Source: Croceicoccus sp.
GTDB taxonomy: Bacteria; Pseudomonadota; Alphaproteobacteria; Sphingomonadales; Sphingomonadaceae
Length of the DNA: 64,000 bases
Assembly (NCBI GenBank): GCA_002694745.1
Contig: NZMY01000002.1
Location: 186,001-250,000 of the forward strand
Reading direction: 5' to 3'
The position numbers and the translations under genes were made by a program. Shown here piece by piece: positions 9,441 to 19,382 of this stretch. The notes below the pieces were generated by a model that did not search any database, was not told where the DNA came from, and was given only the letters and a program-made list of their open reading frames with translations. Numbering within the stretch: the first letter of the stretch is position 1; every line of letters starts with the position of its first letter.

Positions 9441-10130
9441 ATGCTTACACGCAAACAGCATGAGTTGCTGCTCTTCATTCAACAGCGGCTGGAAGAATCC
9501 GGCATCTCCCCGTCTTTCGAGGAGATGAAGGAAGCGCTCGACCTGAAGTCGAAGTCGGGCGTGCACCGGCTGATTTCGGCGCTGGAAGAACGGGGTTTCA
9601 TCCGGCGCCTGCCCAATAGGGCGCGCGCGCTGGAGATTATCAGGCAACCCGACGACGTGACCGGCACGGCCAAGTCAGCGCCTGAGCCCAAGGCCGACAA
9701 CGTGGTCGAATTCAAACGCCCCATCCGCACCGCTTCGGCATCGGGCGACGTGATCGAAATTCCGCTGCACGGCCGGATCGCAGCCGGCGTTCCGATCGAG
9801 GCGCTGGAAGATAGCCAGGTCCTGCCGGTTCCCGCCGCTCTTCTGGGCAGCGGTGAGCATTACGCGCTCGAAGTCTCGGGCGACTCGATGGTCGAGGCCG
9901 GGATTTTCGACGGCGATTATGCGCTGGTTCGCCGCACAGACACCGCCCGCGATGGCGAGATCGTGGTCGCGCTGGTCAGGGGTGAGGAAGCGACGCTTAA
10001 ATATCTGCGCCGCATCAACGGTATGGTGCAGCTCGATCCCGCCAATTCCGCGTATGAACCGCAGATCTACGATCCCTCCGAGGTGCAGGTTCAGGGTCGG
10101 CTGGCCGGCTTGCTCCGGCGCTATCATTAG
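9441..10130 (+). CDS. lexA: LexA repressor
   Basis: SOS repressor and self-cleaving protease. The 229-residue protein has an N-terminal winged-helix DNA-binding domain (residues 1-65; [16 protein letters not shown]) and a C-terminal S24 peptidase domain. The cleavage bond is Ala115-Gly116 in [10 protein letters not shown]; the catalytic pair is Ser149 (SGDSM) and Lys187 (ATLKYLRR). The recognition-helix region [20 protein letters not shown] is the alphaproteobacterial form. An exact SOS box lies upstream. comEC converges on it from the other strand with a gap of only 11 bp. Confidence 0.98.
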   Translation: MLTRKQHELLLFIQQRLEESGISPSFEEMKEALDLKSKSGVHRLISALEERGFIRRLPNRARALEIIRQPDDVTGTAKSAPEPKADNVVEFKRPIRTASASGDVIEIPLHGRIAAGVPIEALEDSQVLPVPAALLGSGEHYALEVSGDSMVEAGIFDGDYALVRRTDTARDGEIVVALVRGEEATLKYLRRINGMVQLDPANSAYEPQIYDPSEVQVQGRLAGLLRRYH

Positions 10131-10141
10131 AGGTGTGACGC

Positions 10142-12346
10142 CTACCAGCCGTGGCGGTCGCCCTCGGGTCTGACCGCTGCAATCGTGCCGTCGTCCAGAT
10201 CGACTGCGATGCCCCCGCGCCGTGCGAGGAAACTGCCGTCGGCCTTCAGCAGCGCGGGCCGGCAGTCGGCGGGAAGCCGCCTGCTTGAAATGACGATGTC
10301 GGCGCGTGCACAGGCCTTGACGATCGGACCATAGGCAACATCGGCAGGGCGCTGTGCGACGAGCAGGGTCCGACCCTTCGCATCAAGCTGGCAGAAGTCG
10401 CCATTGCAGCGCGCGCCGGGCCACTCGGAAAACTCGCGAAAGCCGGCTTCGGCGGCATTGTCCTGGCCCATCGCCTCGACCATGGCCTCGGCTCCAAAGC
10501 TTGAGCTGTTGCGCAGCAGGAGAACCTCTCCATCATTGGCGACCAGTGCGGCATTTCGTCCCGTTTGCTCGACAATCAGATCGGCCGGACGCGCCAAGAG
10601 GAAGGCCGGCAGGCCGATTGCGATGGGGAGCAGTCCCAAGAGTCTGAGGCGACCTTCCCATAGCGCGATCCAGAAACCTCCGGCCGCGCATACAAGCAAG
10701 GCGGTCAGCGACAGTTGCGGCATCTGCACGACCGCACCGGGAAGGCTCGACGCCCGATGCGCGATGGCGATGATGATATCCAGCGACTTGGCCGACAGCC
10801 ACCACAAGGGCGCGCCCAGCCCGATCAGATCGAACACCAGCCCGCCGATCAGCGCGGGAAGCGTGACCGCCGTCATCAAGGGAATCGCCATGAGATTGGC
10901 GATAGACCCGTAGAGTCCCGACCGCTGGAAATGGAACAGAACGATCGGCATCAATGCCATCTCGACCACGAGCCCGGTGAGGAACAGCAGAACGGCGGCA
11001 TGCAGCCAGCGTTCGACCCAGCCTTCGCCGCGATTTGCACGCAGCCATGCCACGAAACGGCTGTTATGAAACGCGACGATGGCGACCACTGCCGCAAAAC
11101 TGAGCTGGAAAGACGGACCGATTACCGCCTCGGGCCAGAACAGCATGACGGCCATGGCGGCCAGCGCGATCAGCCGCAGGGACAGTGCCTGCCTGCCCAG
11201 CGCAAGCGCGGCGGTCACCAGCAGGGCCGCGAGACATGCGCGTATGGTCGGCAGCGCTGCTCCCGTCAGGAGCGTATAGGCGATACCCGACAGTGCGCCC
11301 GCCCCCGCCGCGACCAGCGGCAGGGGCACGCGAAGGGCGAGCCAAGGCCACAAAGCACCCACCCGCACCACGATCAGCCATGCCATCGCCACGATCGAAG
11401 CCACGTGCAGACCGCTGATGGACAGCATATGCGCAAGACCCGAATCGCGCATCGCCTGCGCGTCATCCTCGGCAATCGCACCGCGATCGCCCGTGATCAG
11501 CGTGGCGGCAATGGCTGCTGAGCCGGCGCTGCCGGACCGGCCCACGGCTTCGCGCACATGCGATGCGATTCCACTGCGCCATCCGGCAGCACCTGCGCCG
11601 CCCGCCGTCATTTGCGGCGGATCCAGAACCGATCCCGACGCCGCGAACCCGTCGAACCATGCTTCCCGCGCAAAGTCATAGCCGCCGGGAACCGCGGCCC
11701 GCTGCGGCGGAACAAGCCGGACTTTCGCCGTGAACTGTGTGCCCGGTTGGAGCCGGTCCTTGTCCAGTTCTTCCGAAATATTGAGCCGCGCGCGAATGGG
11801 CTGCCCGTCGAGCGGATCGCGCGTCGCCACGATGAGCCGCGCGCGCTGGCGCGCCGGTTGCTCCTCGCGCTTCAGAACCCGTGCTTCGACCGTGGCCACG
11901 CGCGGCCCGGCGATGGGCGGCGTACCGACAAGGGTCGACCGCGCCCAGATCAGTGCGATGCCGGCCACCATCACGATCGAAAGCGCAATGACCGCGCTGC
12001 GCAGCAGCCCGTGCCCGCCGCCCGCCGCGTCGTCATCCGGCAAGAGTACCATGGCCAGCCCCGCGGGCATGCCGCAAAGCCCGATCGCGATCAGCCAGTC
12101 CGATGGTCCCGGAAGCAGGAACCACAGCCCGATCCCGGCGATCATCGCCACGGCCAGCCACGGCATGCGCTGAAAGCCCCGCTCGGCCAGGAACGCGTCA
12201 ATTCGCGCCGCGGCACTGGACAAATGCGCCTGCGTCCCCCATTTCCGCAACCGCGAAGGGAGCCGTGAATCGGCAGCCTCTTCGCCCGCTATCGGAACGA
12301 CGGTACTGGCACGGGCCTTCCCCATGGCGCCGCGCAAGTCATTCAT
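10142..12346 (-). CDS. ComEC/Rec2-family membrane protein
   Basis: Polytopic inner-membrane protein of the ComEC/Rec2 family, which in competent bacteria forms the channel for single-stranded DNA uptake. The 734 residues hold an N-terminal DUF4131-like part (two membrane segments, about 60-140, then a soluble OB-like part) and the Competence domain of many helices (about 270-540), with the signature [16 protein letters not shown]. The C-terminal region (about 560-734) is short and does not show the HxHxDH metal motif of the full metallo-beta-lactamase domain, so that domain is probably degenerate, as in many alphaproteobacteria. No other competence genes are in the window. Divergent from gltX. 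Confidence 0.88.
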   Translation of the reverse strand: MNDLRGAMGKARASTVVPIAGEEAADSRLPSRLRKWGTQAHLSSAAARIDAFLAERGFQRMPWLAVAMIAGIGLWFLLPGPSDWLIAIGLCGMPAGLAMVLLPDDDAAGGGHGLLRSAVIALSIVMVAGIALIWARSTLVGTPPIAGPRVATVEARVLKREEQPARQRARLIVATRDPLDGQPIRARLNISEELDKDRLQPGTQFTAKVRLVPPQRAAVPGGYDFAREAWFDGFAASGSVLDPPQMTAGGAGAAGWRSGIASHVREAVGRSGSAGSAAIAATLITGDRGAIAEDDAQAMRDSGLAHMLSISGLHVASIVAMAWLIVVRVGALWPWLALRVPLPLVAAGAGALSGIAYTLLTGAALPTIRACLAALLVTAALALGRQALSLRLIALAAMAVMLFWPEAVIGPSFQLSFAAVVAIVAFHNSRFVAWLRANRGEGWVERWLHAAVLLFLTGLVVEMALMPIVLFHFQRSGLYGSIANLMAIPLMTAVTLPALIGGLVFDLIGLGAPLWWLSAKSLDIIIAIAHRASSLPGAVVQMPQLSLTALLVCAAGGFWIALWEGRLRLLGLLPIAIGLPAFLLARPADLIVEQTGRNAALVANDGEVLLLRNSSSFGAEAMVEAMGQDNAAEAGFREFSEWPGARCNGDFCQLDAKGRTLLVAQRPADVAYGPIVKACARADIVISSRRLPADCRPALLKADGSFLARRGGIAVDLDDGTIAAVRPEGDRHGW

Positions 12347-12410
12347 ACAACGTCTTCTCCGGTCCCGGCGGATCGCTCATGGCATGCATAGAAAGAGGAA
12401 GCACGCGCAG

Positions 12411-13925
12411 ATGGCAAGCGGCCAGGCAGATGGAACCGACAGCGGCAACGCAGCAGCGCCCGCGAAAGAGACCGTCGTCACGCGTTTCGCGCCCTCGCCC
12501 ACGGGTTTCCTTCATATCGGCGGCGCACGCACCGCGCTGTTCAACTGGCTGTTCGCGCGCCATCACGGCGGCAAGGCGCTGCTGAGGATCGAGGATACCG
12601 ACAAGGCCCGCTCCACGACCGAAGCGATCGACGCAATCCTCGACGGGCTCGACTGGCTAGGGCTCGATTACGACGAGGCACCGGTGTTCCAGTCCGAACG
12701 CGCCGCGCGCCATGCCGAGGTTGCGAACCGCCTGCTGGACGCAGGCCATGCCTATCGCTGCTATGCGACATCGGAAGAGCTTGAGCAGATGCGCGCCGAG
12801 CAGCGCGCCGCCAAGAAGCCGCTGCGCTACGACGGGCGCTGGCGCGACCGCGATCCTTCCGAAGCGCCCGAAGGCGCGCCCTTTGTCGTGCGTCTGAAGA
12901 CGCCCACAGGCGGATCGATGGTGATCGAGGACAAGGTTCAGGGCCGGGTCGAGGTCAAGAACGCCGAGATCGACGATTACATCCTGCTGCGTTCGGACGG
13001 GTCGCCGACCTATATGCTGGCAGTCGTGGTGGACGATCACGACATGGGCGTGACCCATGTGATCCGCGGCGACGACCATCTGAACAATGCCTTCCGCCAG
13101 CTGCCGATCTATCGCGCCATGCAGGAGATTGAGGGCGGCTGGGACGATCCGGTCTATGCGCATATCCCGCTGATCCACGGCGCGGATGGGGCCAAGCTGT
13201 CCAAGCGTCACGGCGCGATGGGCGTCGATGCCTATCGGGACGAGCTGGGCCTGCTGCCCGAGGCCGTGGCGAACTATCTGCTGCGGCTTGGCTGGGGTCA
13301 TGGCGACCAAGAAAATTTCACCCGCGAAGAGGCGATTGCGCTGTTCGACCTGCCGGCGGTCGGCAAGAGTCCCTCGCGCTTCGACTTCAAGAAGCTGGCG
13401 AACATGAACGGCCAGTACATGCGCGAGGCCGATGATGCGCGCCTCGCCGATCTGGCCGCGCCGCGGATTGCGGCGCTTGAGCCGTCGTTCGATCCGGCAA
13501 GCCATCGCGGCTTGTTGATCGAGGCCATGCCCGCCCTCAAGGCCCGCGCCAAGAACCTTGACGAGCTGGCCGCCGGAGCCTTGTTCCTGTTCCGCCAGAG
13601 GCCATTGCCGATGGACGAGAAGGCGGGCGCACTGCTGCAGGGCGAAGGCGCAGGTGAATTGCTGTCCGACGTCGCCGAGCGACTGGACGCATGCAGCGAA
13701 TGGGCGATCGAACCGCTTGAAGCCGAACTGAAATCCATGGCCGAGGAACGCGAACTTGGCCTTGGCAAGATCGCGCAGCCATTGCGCGCGGCGTTGACCG
13801 GGCAATCGACTTCGCCCGGCATCTTCGACGTATTGGTGCTGCTGGGCCGCGCGGAGAGCCTTGCGCGCATTCGCGAAGGCGCCGCGCGGGCAGCGCTTGA
13901 CGAAAGCGCCGCTGCAGGAAACTAA
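12411..13925 (+). CDS. gltX: Glutamate--tRNA ligase
   Basis: Charges tRNA-Glu with glutamate. I start it at ATG 12411 (504 residues), which follows AAAGAGGAA by about 10 bases; the track start at 12324 would run back into comEC. After a variable 20-residue lead the class I core begins [21 protein letters not shown], with the HIGH motif as HIGG and the KMSKS motif as KLSKRHG. The C-terminal anticodon-binding helical domain is complete. Some alphaproteobacteria carry a second, tRNA-Gln-charging copy, and this could be either one. Confidence 0.96.
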   Translation: MASGQADGTDSGNAAAPAKETVVTRFAPSPTGFLHIGGARTALFNWLFARHHGGKALLRIEDTDKARSTTEAIDAILDGLDWLGLDYDEAPVFQSERAARHAEVANRLLDAGHAYRCYATSEELEQMRAEQRAAKKPLRYDGRWRDRDPSEAPEGAPFVVRLKTPTGGSMVIEDKVQGRVEVKNAEIDDYILLRSDGSPTYMLAVVVDDHDMGVTHVIRGDDHLNNAFRQLPIYRAMQEIEGGWDDPVYAHIPLIHGADGAKLSKRHGAMGVDAYRDELGLLPEAVANYLLRLGWGHGDQENFTREEAIALFDLPAVGKSPSRFDFKKLANMNGQYMREADDARLADLAAPRIAALEPSFDPASHRGLLIEAMPALKARAKNLDELAAGALFLFRQRPLPMDEKAGALLQGEGAGELLSDVAERLDACSEWAIEPLEAELKSMAEERELGLGKIAQPLRAALTGQSTSPGIFDVLVLLGRAESLARIREGAARAALDESAAAGN

Positions 13926-13951
13926 GAACTTAGAGCAAGAGGAGTGAGTAA

Positions 13952-15235
13952 GTGGGCGATACGGCGAAACTGACCGCAGGGGGCGGCGATTACGAATTCC
14001 CGGTAAAGAGCGGCACGCTTGGGCCGGATGTCGTCGATATCGGCAAGATGTACGGCAAGACGGGCATGTTCACCTATGACCCCGGCTTCACCTCGACCGC
14101 CAGCTGCGATTCCGGGCTGACGTTCATCGACGGCGAAGAAGGCGTCCTGCTGCACCGCGGCTATCCGATCGGGCAGCTGGCTGAACATTCCAGCTTCATG
14201 GAAGTGTCCTATCTGATGCTGAACGGCGAACTGCCGTCGCAGGACGAGCTGGATCTTTTCACCTATACGATCACGCGGCACACCATGCTGCACGACCAGC
14301 TTCGCCAGTTCTATCAGGGTTTCCGCCGCGATGCGCACCCAATGGCAATCATGTGCGGCGTGGTCGGTGCCTTGTCGGCCTTCTATCACGACAGCACCGA
14401 CATTTCGGACCCCGAGCACCGCAAGATCAGTTCGCACCGTCTGATCGCCAAGATGCCGACCATCGCGGCCATGGCGTACAAATATTCGATCGGCCAGCCG
14501 ATGATGCAGCCGGACAACCGGCTGAGCTACACCGGCAATTTCCTGCGCATGACGTTTGGCGTTCCGGCCGAGGAATATGAAGTCGTGCCGGCTGTCGAAA
14601 AGGCGCTGGACCGCATCTTCATCCTGCATGCCGATCACGAGCAGAACGCATCGACCTCGACCGTGCGTCTTGCGGGTTCGTCGGGTGCCAATCCGTTCGC
14701 CTGCATCGCGGCGGGCATCGCCTGTCTCTGGGGTCCGGCGCACGGCGGCGCGAACGAGGCCGCGCTCAACATGCTTCACGAGATCGGCACCCCGGACAAG
14801 ATCCCGGAATATATCGCGCGCGCCAAGAACAAGGACGATCCGTTCCGCCTGATGGGCTTTGGCCACCGCGTGTACAAGAACTACGATCCGCGCGCGACCG
14901 TGATGCAAAAGACCGTGCGCGAGGTGTTCGACGCGCTGAAGGTCAACGATCCGGTCTTCGAAGTGGCGCTGCAGCTTGAGGAAATGGCGCTGAACGATGA
15001 TTATTTCATCGAGAAGAAGCTGTTCCCCAACGTCGATTTCTATTCGGGCGTGATCCTCTCGGCCATCGGTTTCCCGACCGAGATGTTCACTGCGCTGTTC
15101 GCCCTTGCCCGCACGGTCGGCTGGGTCGCTCAGTGGAACGAGATGATCTCCGATCCCGGCCAGCGCATCGGCCGTCCGCGCCAGCTTTACACCGGGCCGA
15201 CGGAACGCGATTATGTGCCTATCACTCAACGCTAA
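13952..15235 (+). CDS. gltA: Citrate synthase
   Basis: Condenses oxaloacetate with acetyl-CoA at the entry of the TCA cycle. The 427 residues match the hexameric type II enzyme of Gram-negatives. Catalytic motifs [12 protein letters not shown] and [14 protein letters not shown] are present, as are the [12 protein letters not shown] and [10 protein letters not shown] segments. The start is a GTG preceded by AAGAGGAG. It lies 26 bp after gltX. Confidence 0.97.
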   Translation: MGDTAKLTAGGGDYEFPVKSGTLGPDVVDIGKMYGKTGMFTYDPGFTSTASCDSGLTFIDGEEGVLLHRGYPIGQLAEHSSFMEVSYLMLNGELPSQDELDLFTYTITRHTMLHDQLRQFYQGFRRDAHPMAIMCGVVGALSAFYHDSTDISDPEHRKISSHRLIAKMPTIAAMAYKYSIGQPMMQPDNRLSYTGNFLRMTFGVPAEEYEVVPAVEKALDRIFILHADHEQNASTSTVRLAGSSGANPFACIAAGIACLWGPAHGGANEAALNMLHEIGTPDKIPEYIARAKNKDDPFRLMGFGHRVYKNYDPRATVMQKTVREVFDALKVNDPVFEVALQLEEMALNDDYFIEKKLFPNVDFYSGVILSAIGFPTEMFTALFALARTVGWVAQWNEMISDPGQRIGRPRQLYTGPTERDYVPITQR

Positions 15236-15268
15236 ATTGGCGCTGATTCGGCAATGAAGGAAATGACG

Positions 15269-15478
15269 ATGCGGAGACTGGCTTTCACCATCCTCGGCAT
15301 CGTCATTTTTCTTTTGGGCGCGTTGTGGACCCTTCAGGGTCTGGGCTTTGTGGCATGGCCGCCCGACAGCTTCATGATCGGAAAACGCCAGTGGGCCTAT
15401 ATCGGCGTGCTGGCCATGGCCGCCGGTGTCATTCTGGTCTGGATTCTGCAAAAGCGCCGCAACGGACGCGGGCGATAG
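15269..15478 (+). CDS. Small two-helix membrane protein, unknown function
   Basis: A 69-residue protein with two hydrophobic segments (about residues 3-24 and 42-59) and a basic tail, KRRNGRGR. I chose ATG 15269 because AAGGAA lies six bases before it; ATG 15254 would add five residues without a ribosome site. The loop between the helices holds WPPDSFMIG, a motif I recall from uncharacterised sphingomonad proteins. It follows gltA by 33 bp and may be cotranscribed. I do not recognise a function. Confidence 0.75.
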   Translation: MRRLAFTILGIVIFLLGALWTLQGLGFVAWPPDSFMIGKRQWAYIGVLAMAAGVILVWILQKRRNGRGR

Positions 15479-15481
15479 CGA

Positions 15482-16894
15482 TCAGTCGGCGTCGTCGGCC
15501 CCGTTCGCATCTTTCAGTTCCGCAGCCTTCAGCTCCGCAGCCTTCAGGCGCAGCATAAAGCAATTGCCGCCATTTGTGCCGTGTGCGACCGTCAGGCTTC
15601 CGCCCATCGCCTCCGCAAGGCGGCGCGAAATATGCAGGCCAAGACCGCTTCCGCCGTCATCCTCGCGGCCCAGCCTTTCGTATTTGCCGAAGATCGCTTC
15701 CCTTTCGCGCTCTGAAAGAGGCTTGCCCTCGTCGGTCACGCTGATGGTCGCCCATTTGCCCGAGACGGTCGAATCGACGATGATCTCTCCTCCGCGCGGG
15801 CCATAATCGACGGCATTGCCCAGCAGGTTGAGCAGCACCTGCATGCACCAGCGGCGATCGCCCATGGCGGGCAGAGCGTCGTAGGTTATTGTGAAACGCG
15901 CCTGCCTGCGCGCCGCGCGCGTCGTCTGCAGACGGCAGGCGCTTTCGGCCACTTCGCCCAAAACGATGGGCTCCATTTCCGGTTCGGGATCGTCGGCCCC
16001 ATCGGCCAGCGAATGGGCAAGGCTGCGCAGATGCGTTCCCGCATTCACGATATCGCCGGCGTAATTCACATATTCGCGTGCCAGCGGACCCGCCAGCCGG
16101 TCACGCATGATCTCGCCCATCCGGATAATTCGCCTGACCGGCGCATCCAGCGCGGGTGCCAGCTGTTCTGACAATAAAGTTTCGGGAAGCAGATCTTCCT
16201 CGCTGGCGGGGCCGTCGGATACGATTTCCTCGTGCCGGCGGATCAGGATCTGCTGCCCTGCACTGCCACTGGACCCGCCGCTCAGCATAAGGTGCCAGCG
16301 GCGATCCGAACCCTCGATCCCCGCGATGATGCCGCTGCGAATGCCCCATTGCGACTGCAATGCGCCATCGGTCAGGAACAATGTCGACCAGTTCTGGCCG
16401 CGCTGACGCCGCGCCTGCGCCACCAGAGGTGACAATTCGACGCTTTCCGTCTCAAGCGCGACAATGTTCTGCTGCGCGTCCAGCCACAGCACTGCCTCGG
16501 CAAGCAATTGCTCGATCGCCAACCGCGTTTCGGCCGCCTCGTCGCTTTCGGCCGGTGCCGCCCTGCCTTCGGATGGCGAGGCGGTGTCGACGGCGTGCCA
16601 GTCCGACAGGCGGATCGAACAGCCATCCGCGTCCGGTTCGATCTCTGCCCAGCCCGATAGCGTACCGCCGCTGTACGCGATGGTCAGCGGCTGCGCGATC
16701 TTCATTCCATAGCTGCGCGCCTTGCGCACCAGTTTCAGCAGCGCCGATATCGCGATGACGCCAGGCAGATCGCCGCCGCTGGCCCGCTGCAGCGAGGCCA
16801 GCCGGCCATCCGCGCCCACCAGCCGGTCCTGCGCATCGCTGCGCGCGGTCAGGGGAACGGTCGCGCCGGTCGCCGCCAGAGTGCTTTCGGCCAC
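15482..16894 (-). CDS. Histidine-kinase-like protein lacking the phospho-acceptor His
   Basis: A 470-residue cytosolic protein with a PAS-like region (about 130-225), a HisKA-like helical pair (about 240-297) and a C-terminal HATPase domain. The ATP-binding boxes are intact: Asn360 in NLLGNAVDYG, Asp388 in VTDEG and GSGLGL at 415-420. At the H-box, where kinases have HELRTPL, this protein reads PALDAPV: the later Pro is kept but the His is Pro247. It therefore cannot autophosphorylate in the usual place. The GTG start sits behind GGAGGG, two bases after the upstream gene. The tail contains a small duplication, KAAELKAAEL. No response regulator is adjacent. Confidence 0.8.
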   Translation of the reverse strand: MAESTLAATGATVPLTARSDAQDRLVGADGRLASLQRASGGDLPGVIAISALLKLVRKARSYGMKIAQPLTIAYSGGTLSGWAEIEPDADGCSIRLSDWHAVDTASPSEGRAAPAESDEAAETRLAIEQLLAEAVLWLDAQQNIVALETESVELSPLVAQARRQRGQNWSTLFLTDGALQSQWGIRSGIIAGIEGSDRRWHLMLSGGSSGSAGQQILIRRHEEIVSDGPASEEDLLPETLLSEQLAPALDAPVRRIIRMGEIMRDRLAGPLAREYVNYAGDIVNAGTHLRSLAHSLADGADDPEPEMEPIVLGEVAESACRLQTTRAARRQARFTITYDALPAMGDRRWCMQVLLNLLGNAVDYGPRGGEIIVDSTVSGKWATISVTDEGKPLSEREREAIFGKYERLGREDDGGSGLGLHISRRLAEAMGGSLTVAHGTNGGNCFMLRLKAAELKAAELKDANGADDAD

Positions 16895-16896
16895 CC

Positions 16897-17865
16897 CTAT
16901 CCCTCCGGATCGTCGCCGGAACCGGTCGGCCCGCCGGTCAGCAGCGCCTGCGCATCGTTGCCGCGAAGCGCCGCGAAATTGTCGGGCAGGGTGATGTCGG
17001 GATGGATCGCAAAGAATTCGCGCTCGATCTCCTTGTCGCCCAGTCCTGCCGCGCGCAGCGACAGGGCCAGCCGGGCCAACTGGCTCTCCCCGGTCGACGA
17101 TGCGACGTCGTCGCGCGATTCGCCTGTCGTCGCGGCCAGCGCCGACAGGAACACCGCCACGCCCGCATGGCTGACCGACAGCGCGGCGAAGGCCCCTGCC
17201 CCCAGCGCGCGGACTAGCCGGTTGGCGACGGCGATTCGCGTCAGCGATTCGTCATATTCCGAACGGATCGCATGTTCGGCGGTGCGCGCATGCTGTTCGA
17301 AGTTCAAATCCCCCGCGACCACGCCGCGCAATGTGTTGATCACCGCGAACAGGACGTCGGCAGGCAGCTCGACCACGGGCAGCGTCATGCGCTGCATGTG
17401 ACGGACGAACCCGGCCTGCCCGGTCAGCAGATCCATCGCGATCGAGCTGGCATTGGGATCGTCCGCGCTGATCAAAGTCTGCAGCAGCGGCGACAGGGCC
17501 GGATCCATGCCCGCCCGCCGCTCAAGGCTTTCGGTCAGTTGCCATTCCATCGCCACGGCATGGAGATGTTCGAGCAGCATCGGCTCGTCGATCAGGGCGC
17601 CCGCCAGCGGTTCGGACAGATGTTCGACCCATTGCTCGGGATTCTTCTCGCCCGCGGCCTCGGCCAGCCTGATCGCCAGCTGGGCCGCGATGTCGTTTGC
17701 AAGGCCGCGCACCCGCGCGACGATCGCGTCCGAGAACATGGCGCGATCCTCGCACCCGATGATATGGCGCAGCACAACGCCGCGCGCGCCCAGCACCCGA
17801 TCTCCGCGCTTCAGTTCGGAGCGCATGGCGGAAGCGATTCCGCCGGTCTTTTCCAGTTCGCCCAT
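16897..17865 (-). CDS. Conserved helical protein of unknown function
   Basis: A 322-residue, Ala-rich and apparently all-helical protein with no signal peptide or membrane segment. I do not recognise the family. It is separated from the kinase-like gene by two bases, so the two are almost certainly cotranscribed and probably act together. The start at 17865 gives MGELEKTGGIAS; an internal ATG (MRSELKRGDRVL) is an alternative. A CtrA-like half-site pair lies about 25 bp upstream. Confidence 0.8.
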   Translation of the reverse strand: MGELEKTGGIASAMRSELKRGDRVLGARGVVLRHIIGCEDRAMFSDAIVARVRGLANDIAAQLAIRLAEAAGEKNPEQWVEHLSEPLAGALIDEPMLLEHLHAVAMEWQLTESLERRAGMDPALSPLLQTLISADDPNASSIAMDLLTGQAGFVRHMQRMTLPVVELPADVLFAVINTLRGVVAGDLNFEQHARTAEHAIRSEYDESLTRIAVANRLVRALGAGAFAALSVSHAGVAVFLSALAATTGESRDDVASSTGESQLARLALSLRAAGLGDKEIEREFFAIHPDITLPDNFAALRGNDAQALLTGGPTGSGDDPEG

Positions 17866-17888
17866 GGGCTTGGCTTATCACCGTGTGG

Positions 17889-17903
17889 TTAAAGGCGCGT
17901 TAG
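17889..17903. promoter_or_regulatory. Possible CtrA-type site, TTAA-N7-TTAG
   Basis: TTAA, seven bases, then TTAG, one base off the alphaproteobacterial CtrA consensus TTAA-N7-TTAA. It lies 24 bp upstream of the unknown gene that starts at 17865 and overlaps the stop of the next gene upstream. One mismatch and a single site make this weak. Confidence 0.25.
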
Positions 17904-19109
17904 TTTCGTGCGCCCCGTGCCCGTTTGGAACGTAAGCACAATCCAACCCAGCGCAATGGCTCCTGCGAGCAGCATCGAAAGCGTTACCGGCGCTGCCCAG
18001 ATGGCCGATATCGCCAGCGCCAAACACAGCAGGAACCGGTCGTCCAGCCATGGCCGAATCGGTGCATAGGGAAATTCGTGCGTCGCCAGCCTTAGCAGCG
18101 CGACCGCCATCAAGGCCGCGAACCACGCGGGCGGCCTTGCCAGTCCCGGCCCGCCGTTCACCGCGATGACGGCGACCAGCAGGCAATCGAAGGCCAGGAA
18201 CAGCACCGGCCCCATGTCGCGTCCGCGCGGGCGCATGCGCGACTGGCGGCGCACCGCCTGCAGCACCCGGTGCCCGCGCAGCACCATCCAGCTGAGCCCC
18301 ATGAACAGGAACGCCAGCCAGCCCAGCTGAAAACCGGTCGCCGCCAGCGCGCATCCGGCCAGCAAGAGCCCGACGGCACCCACCAGCATGTCACCGTGAT
18401 CCTGCTCCAGGAGGCGGCTGCCGAATTGCTGGGCGGCATGGCCCGCGATACGCGTGCCGACGGTCTGGCCGCTCGCCTCGGCGATGGTGCTGTCGAGGCG
18501 GCGCTTTTCGGCGGCCTGCGCATCGCCCTCGCTGCGGATGAGGTTCCAGCGTCCATCGGACAGCGCGGCGACATCGACGGGATGCGCCTGCAGCCGCGTC
18601 ATCAACGCAATGCGCAGCAGCGAGGACGCGATATCGCAGTCGCGCGGCAATTCGCGCAGCCGTTCGGCCAGCGAGCCGGGAACGATCATGATGCCCGCCC
18701 ACGCATATTCGGCGTCGATCCGCTCGAATCCGGCGGCGAGGCCCTGTTCGACCGGCAATGTCGCGACTCCGCGCCCGCTGCATAGGTCGAGCGCCAGCGT
18801 CGCGTCGGCCATCAGCGAATCGCCGAACACCAGCAGCTCGTCCGCGGCCGTCACCTCGGCGCAGAGGGCGGGCGCGTCCTGTATGATCTTGGCCGGAAGG
18901 CCCGCCACGCGCGCAGCGCCCAGCATCATCTCGACACGGTCGTCGCCCGGATCGCCCAGCACGAGTATGCGCCTGGCCCCGGCGGCGGCGGCGATTTCGA
19001 GCTGGTGCCGCGCCACCGGCTCACCCGCGACGCGCAGCGCGGCGGAAGGGCGATCGCCCCCCTCCACCAGCTCCAGCATTGGAATGACCGCTATGCGCAA
19101 GACCGACAC
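17889..19109 (-). CDS. Nucleotidyltransferase-like / membrane fusion protein
   Basis: A 406-residue protein from a GTG start. The first 200 residues look like a GT-A nucleotidyltransferase fold: RVAGEPVARHQLEIAAAAGA resembles the substrate loop of sugar or inositol phosphate cytidylyltransferases, and LLVFGDSLMAD sits where a GD metal motif is expected. The second half has about six membrane segments. The linker LDSTIAEASGQTVGTRI recalls the start of CDP-alcohol phosphotransferase domains in bifunctional inositol phosphate synthases, but the catalytic DGxxAR...GxxxDxxxD motif is absent. I infer a divergent, possibly inactive relative. Start and family are uncertain. Confidence 0.6.
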   Translation of the reverse strand: MSVLRIAVIPMLELVEGGDRPSAALRVAGEPVARHQLEIAAAAGARRILVLGDPGDDRVEMMLGAARVAGLPAKIIQDAPALCAEVTAADELLVFGDSLMADATLALDLCSGRGVATLPVEQGLAAGFERIDAEYAWAGIMIVPGSLAERLRELPRDCDIASSLLRIALMTRLQAHPVDVAALSDGRWNLIRSEGDAQAAEKRRLDSTIAEASGQTVGTRIAGHAAQQFGSRLLEQDHGDMLVGAVGLLLAGCALAATGFQLGWLAFLFMGLSWMVLRGHRVLQAVRRQSRMRPRGRDMGPVLFLAFDCLLVAVIAVNGGPGLARPPAWFAALMAVALLRLATHEFPYAPIRPWLDDRFLLCLALAISAIWAAPVTLSMLLAGAIALGWIVLTFQTGTGRTKLTRL

Positions 19110-19382
19110 TTCCCCATGCCCGTCCGGCGCGGCGGGCAGAGCCTCTCATGCGGCGTAAGGCCGGTCTTGCGCAAGATGGTGCGCGTCATCTGTGCATAGG
19201 GAGACGGGTTCCGTGCCGGGGCGACCGCGGCCCCGCTGCGTGGCTGCATGCGATGGTGAACGATTATCCACCGATCCTTCCCCATCGCCGCCGCCGGACA
19301 GCCACAAAACCGCGCGTCAGGCCTGTATCGCGCGGCATTCTGTGCTAGACCGCAAGGTTCAGGATCGGGACGGGCAGAGACC

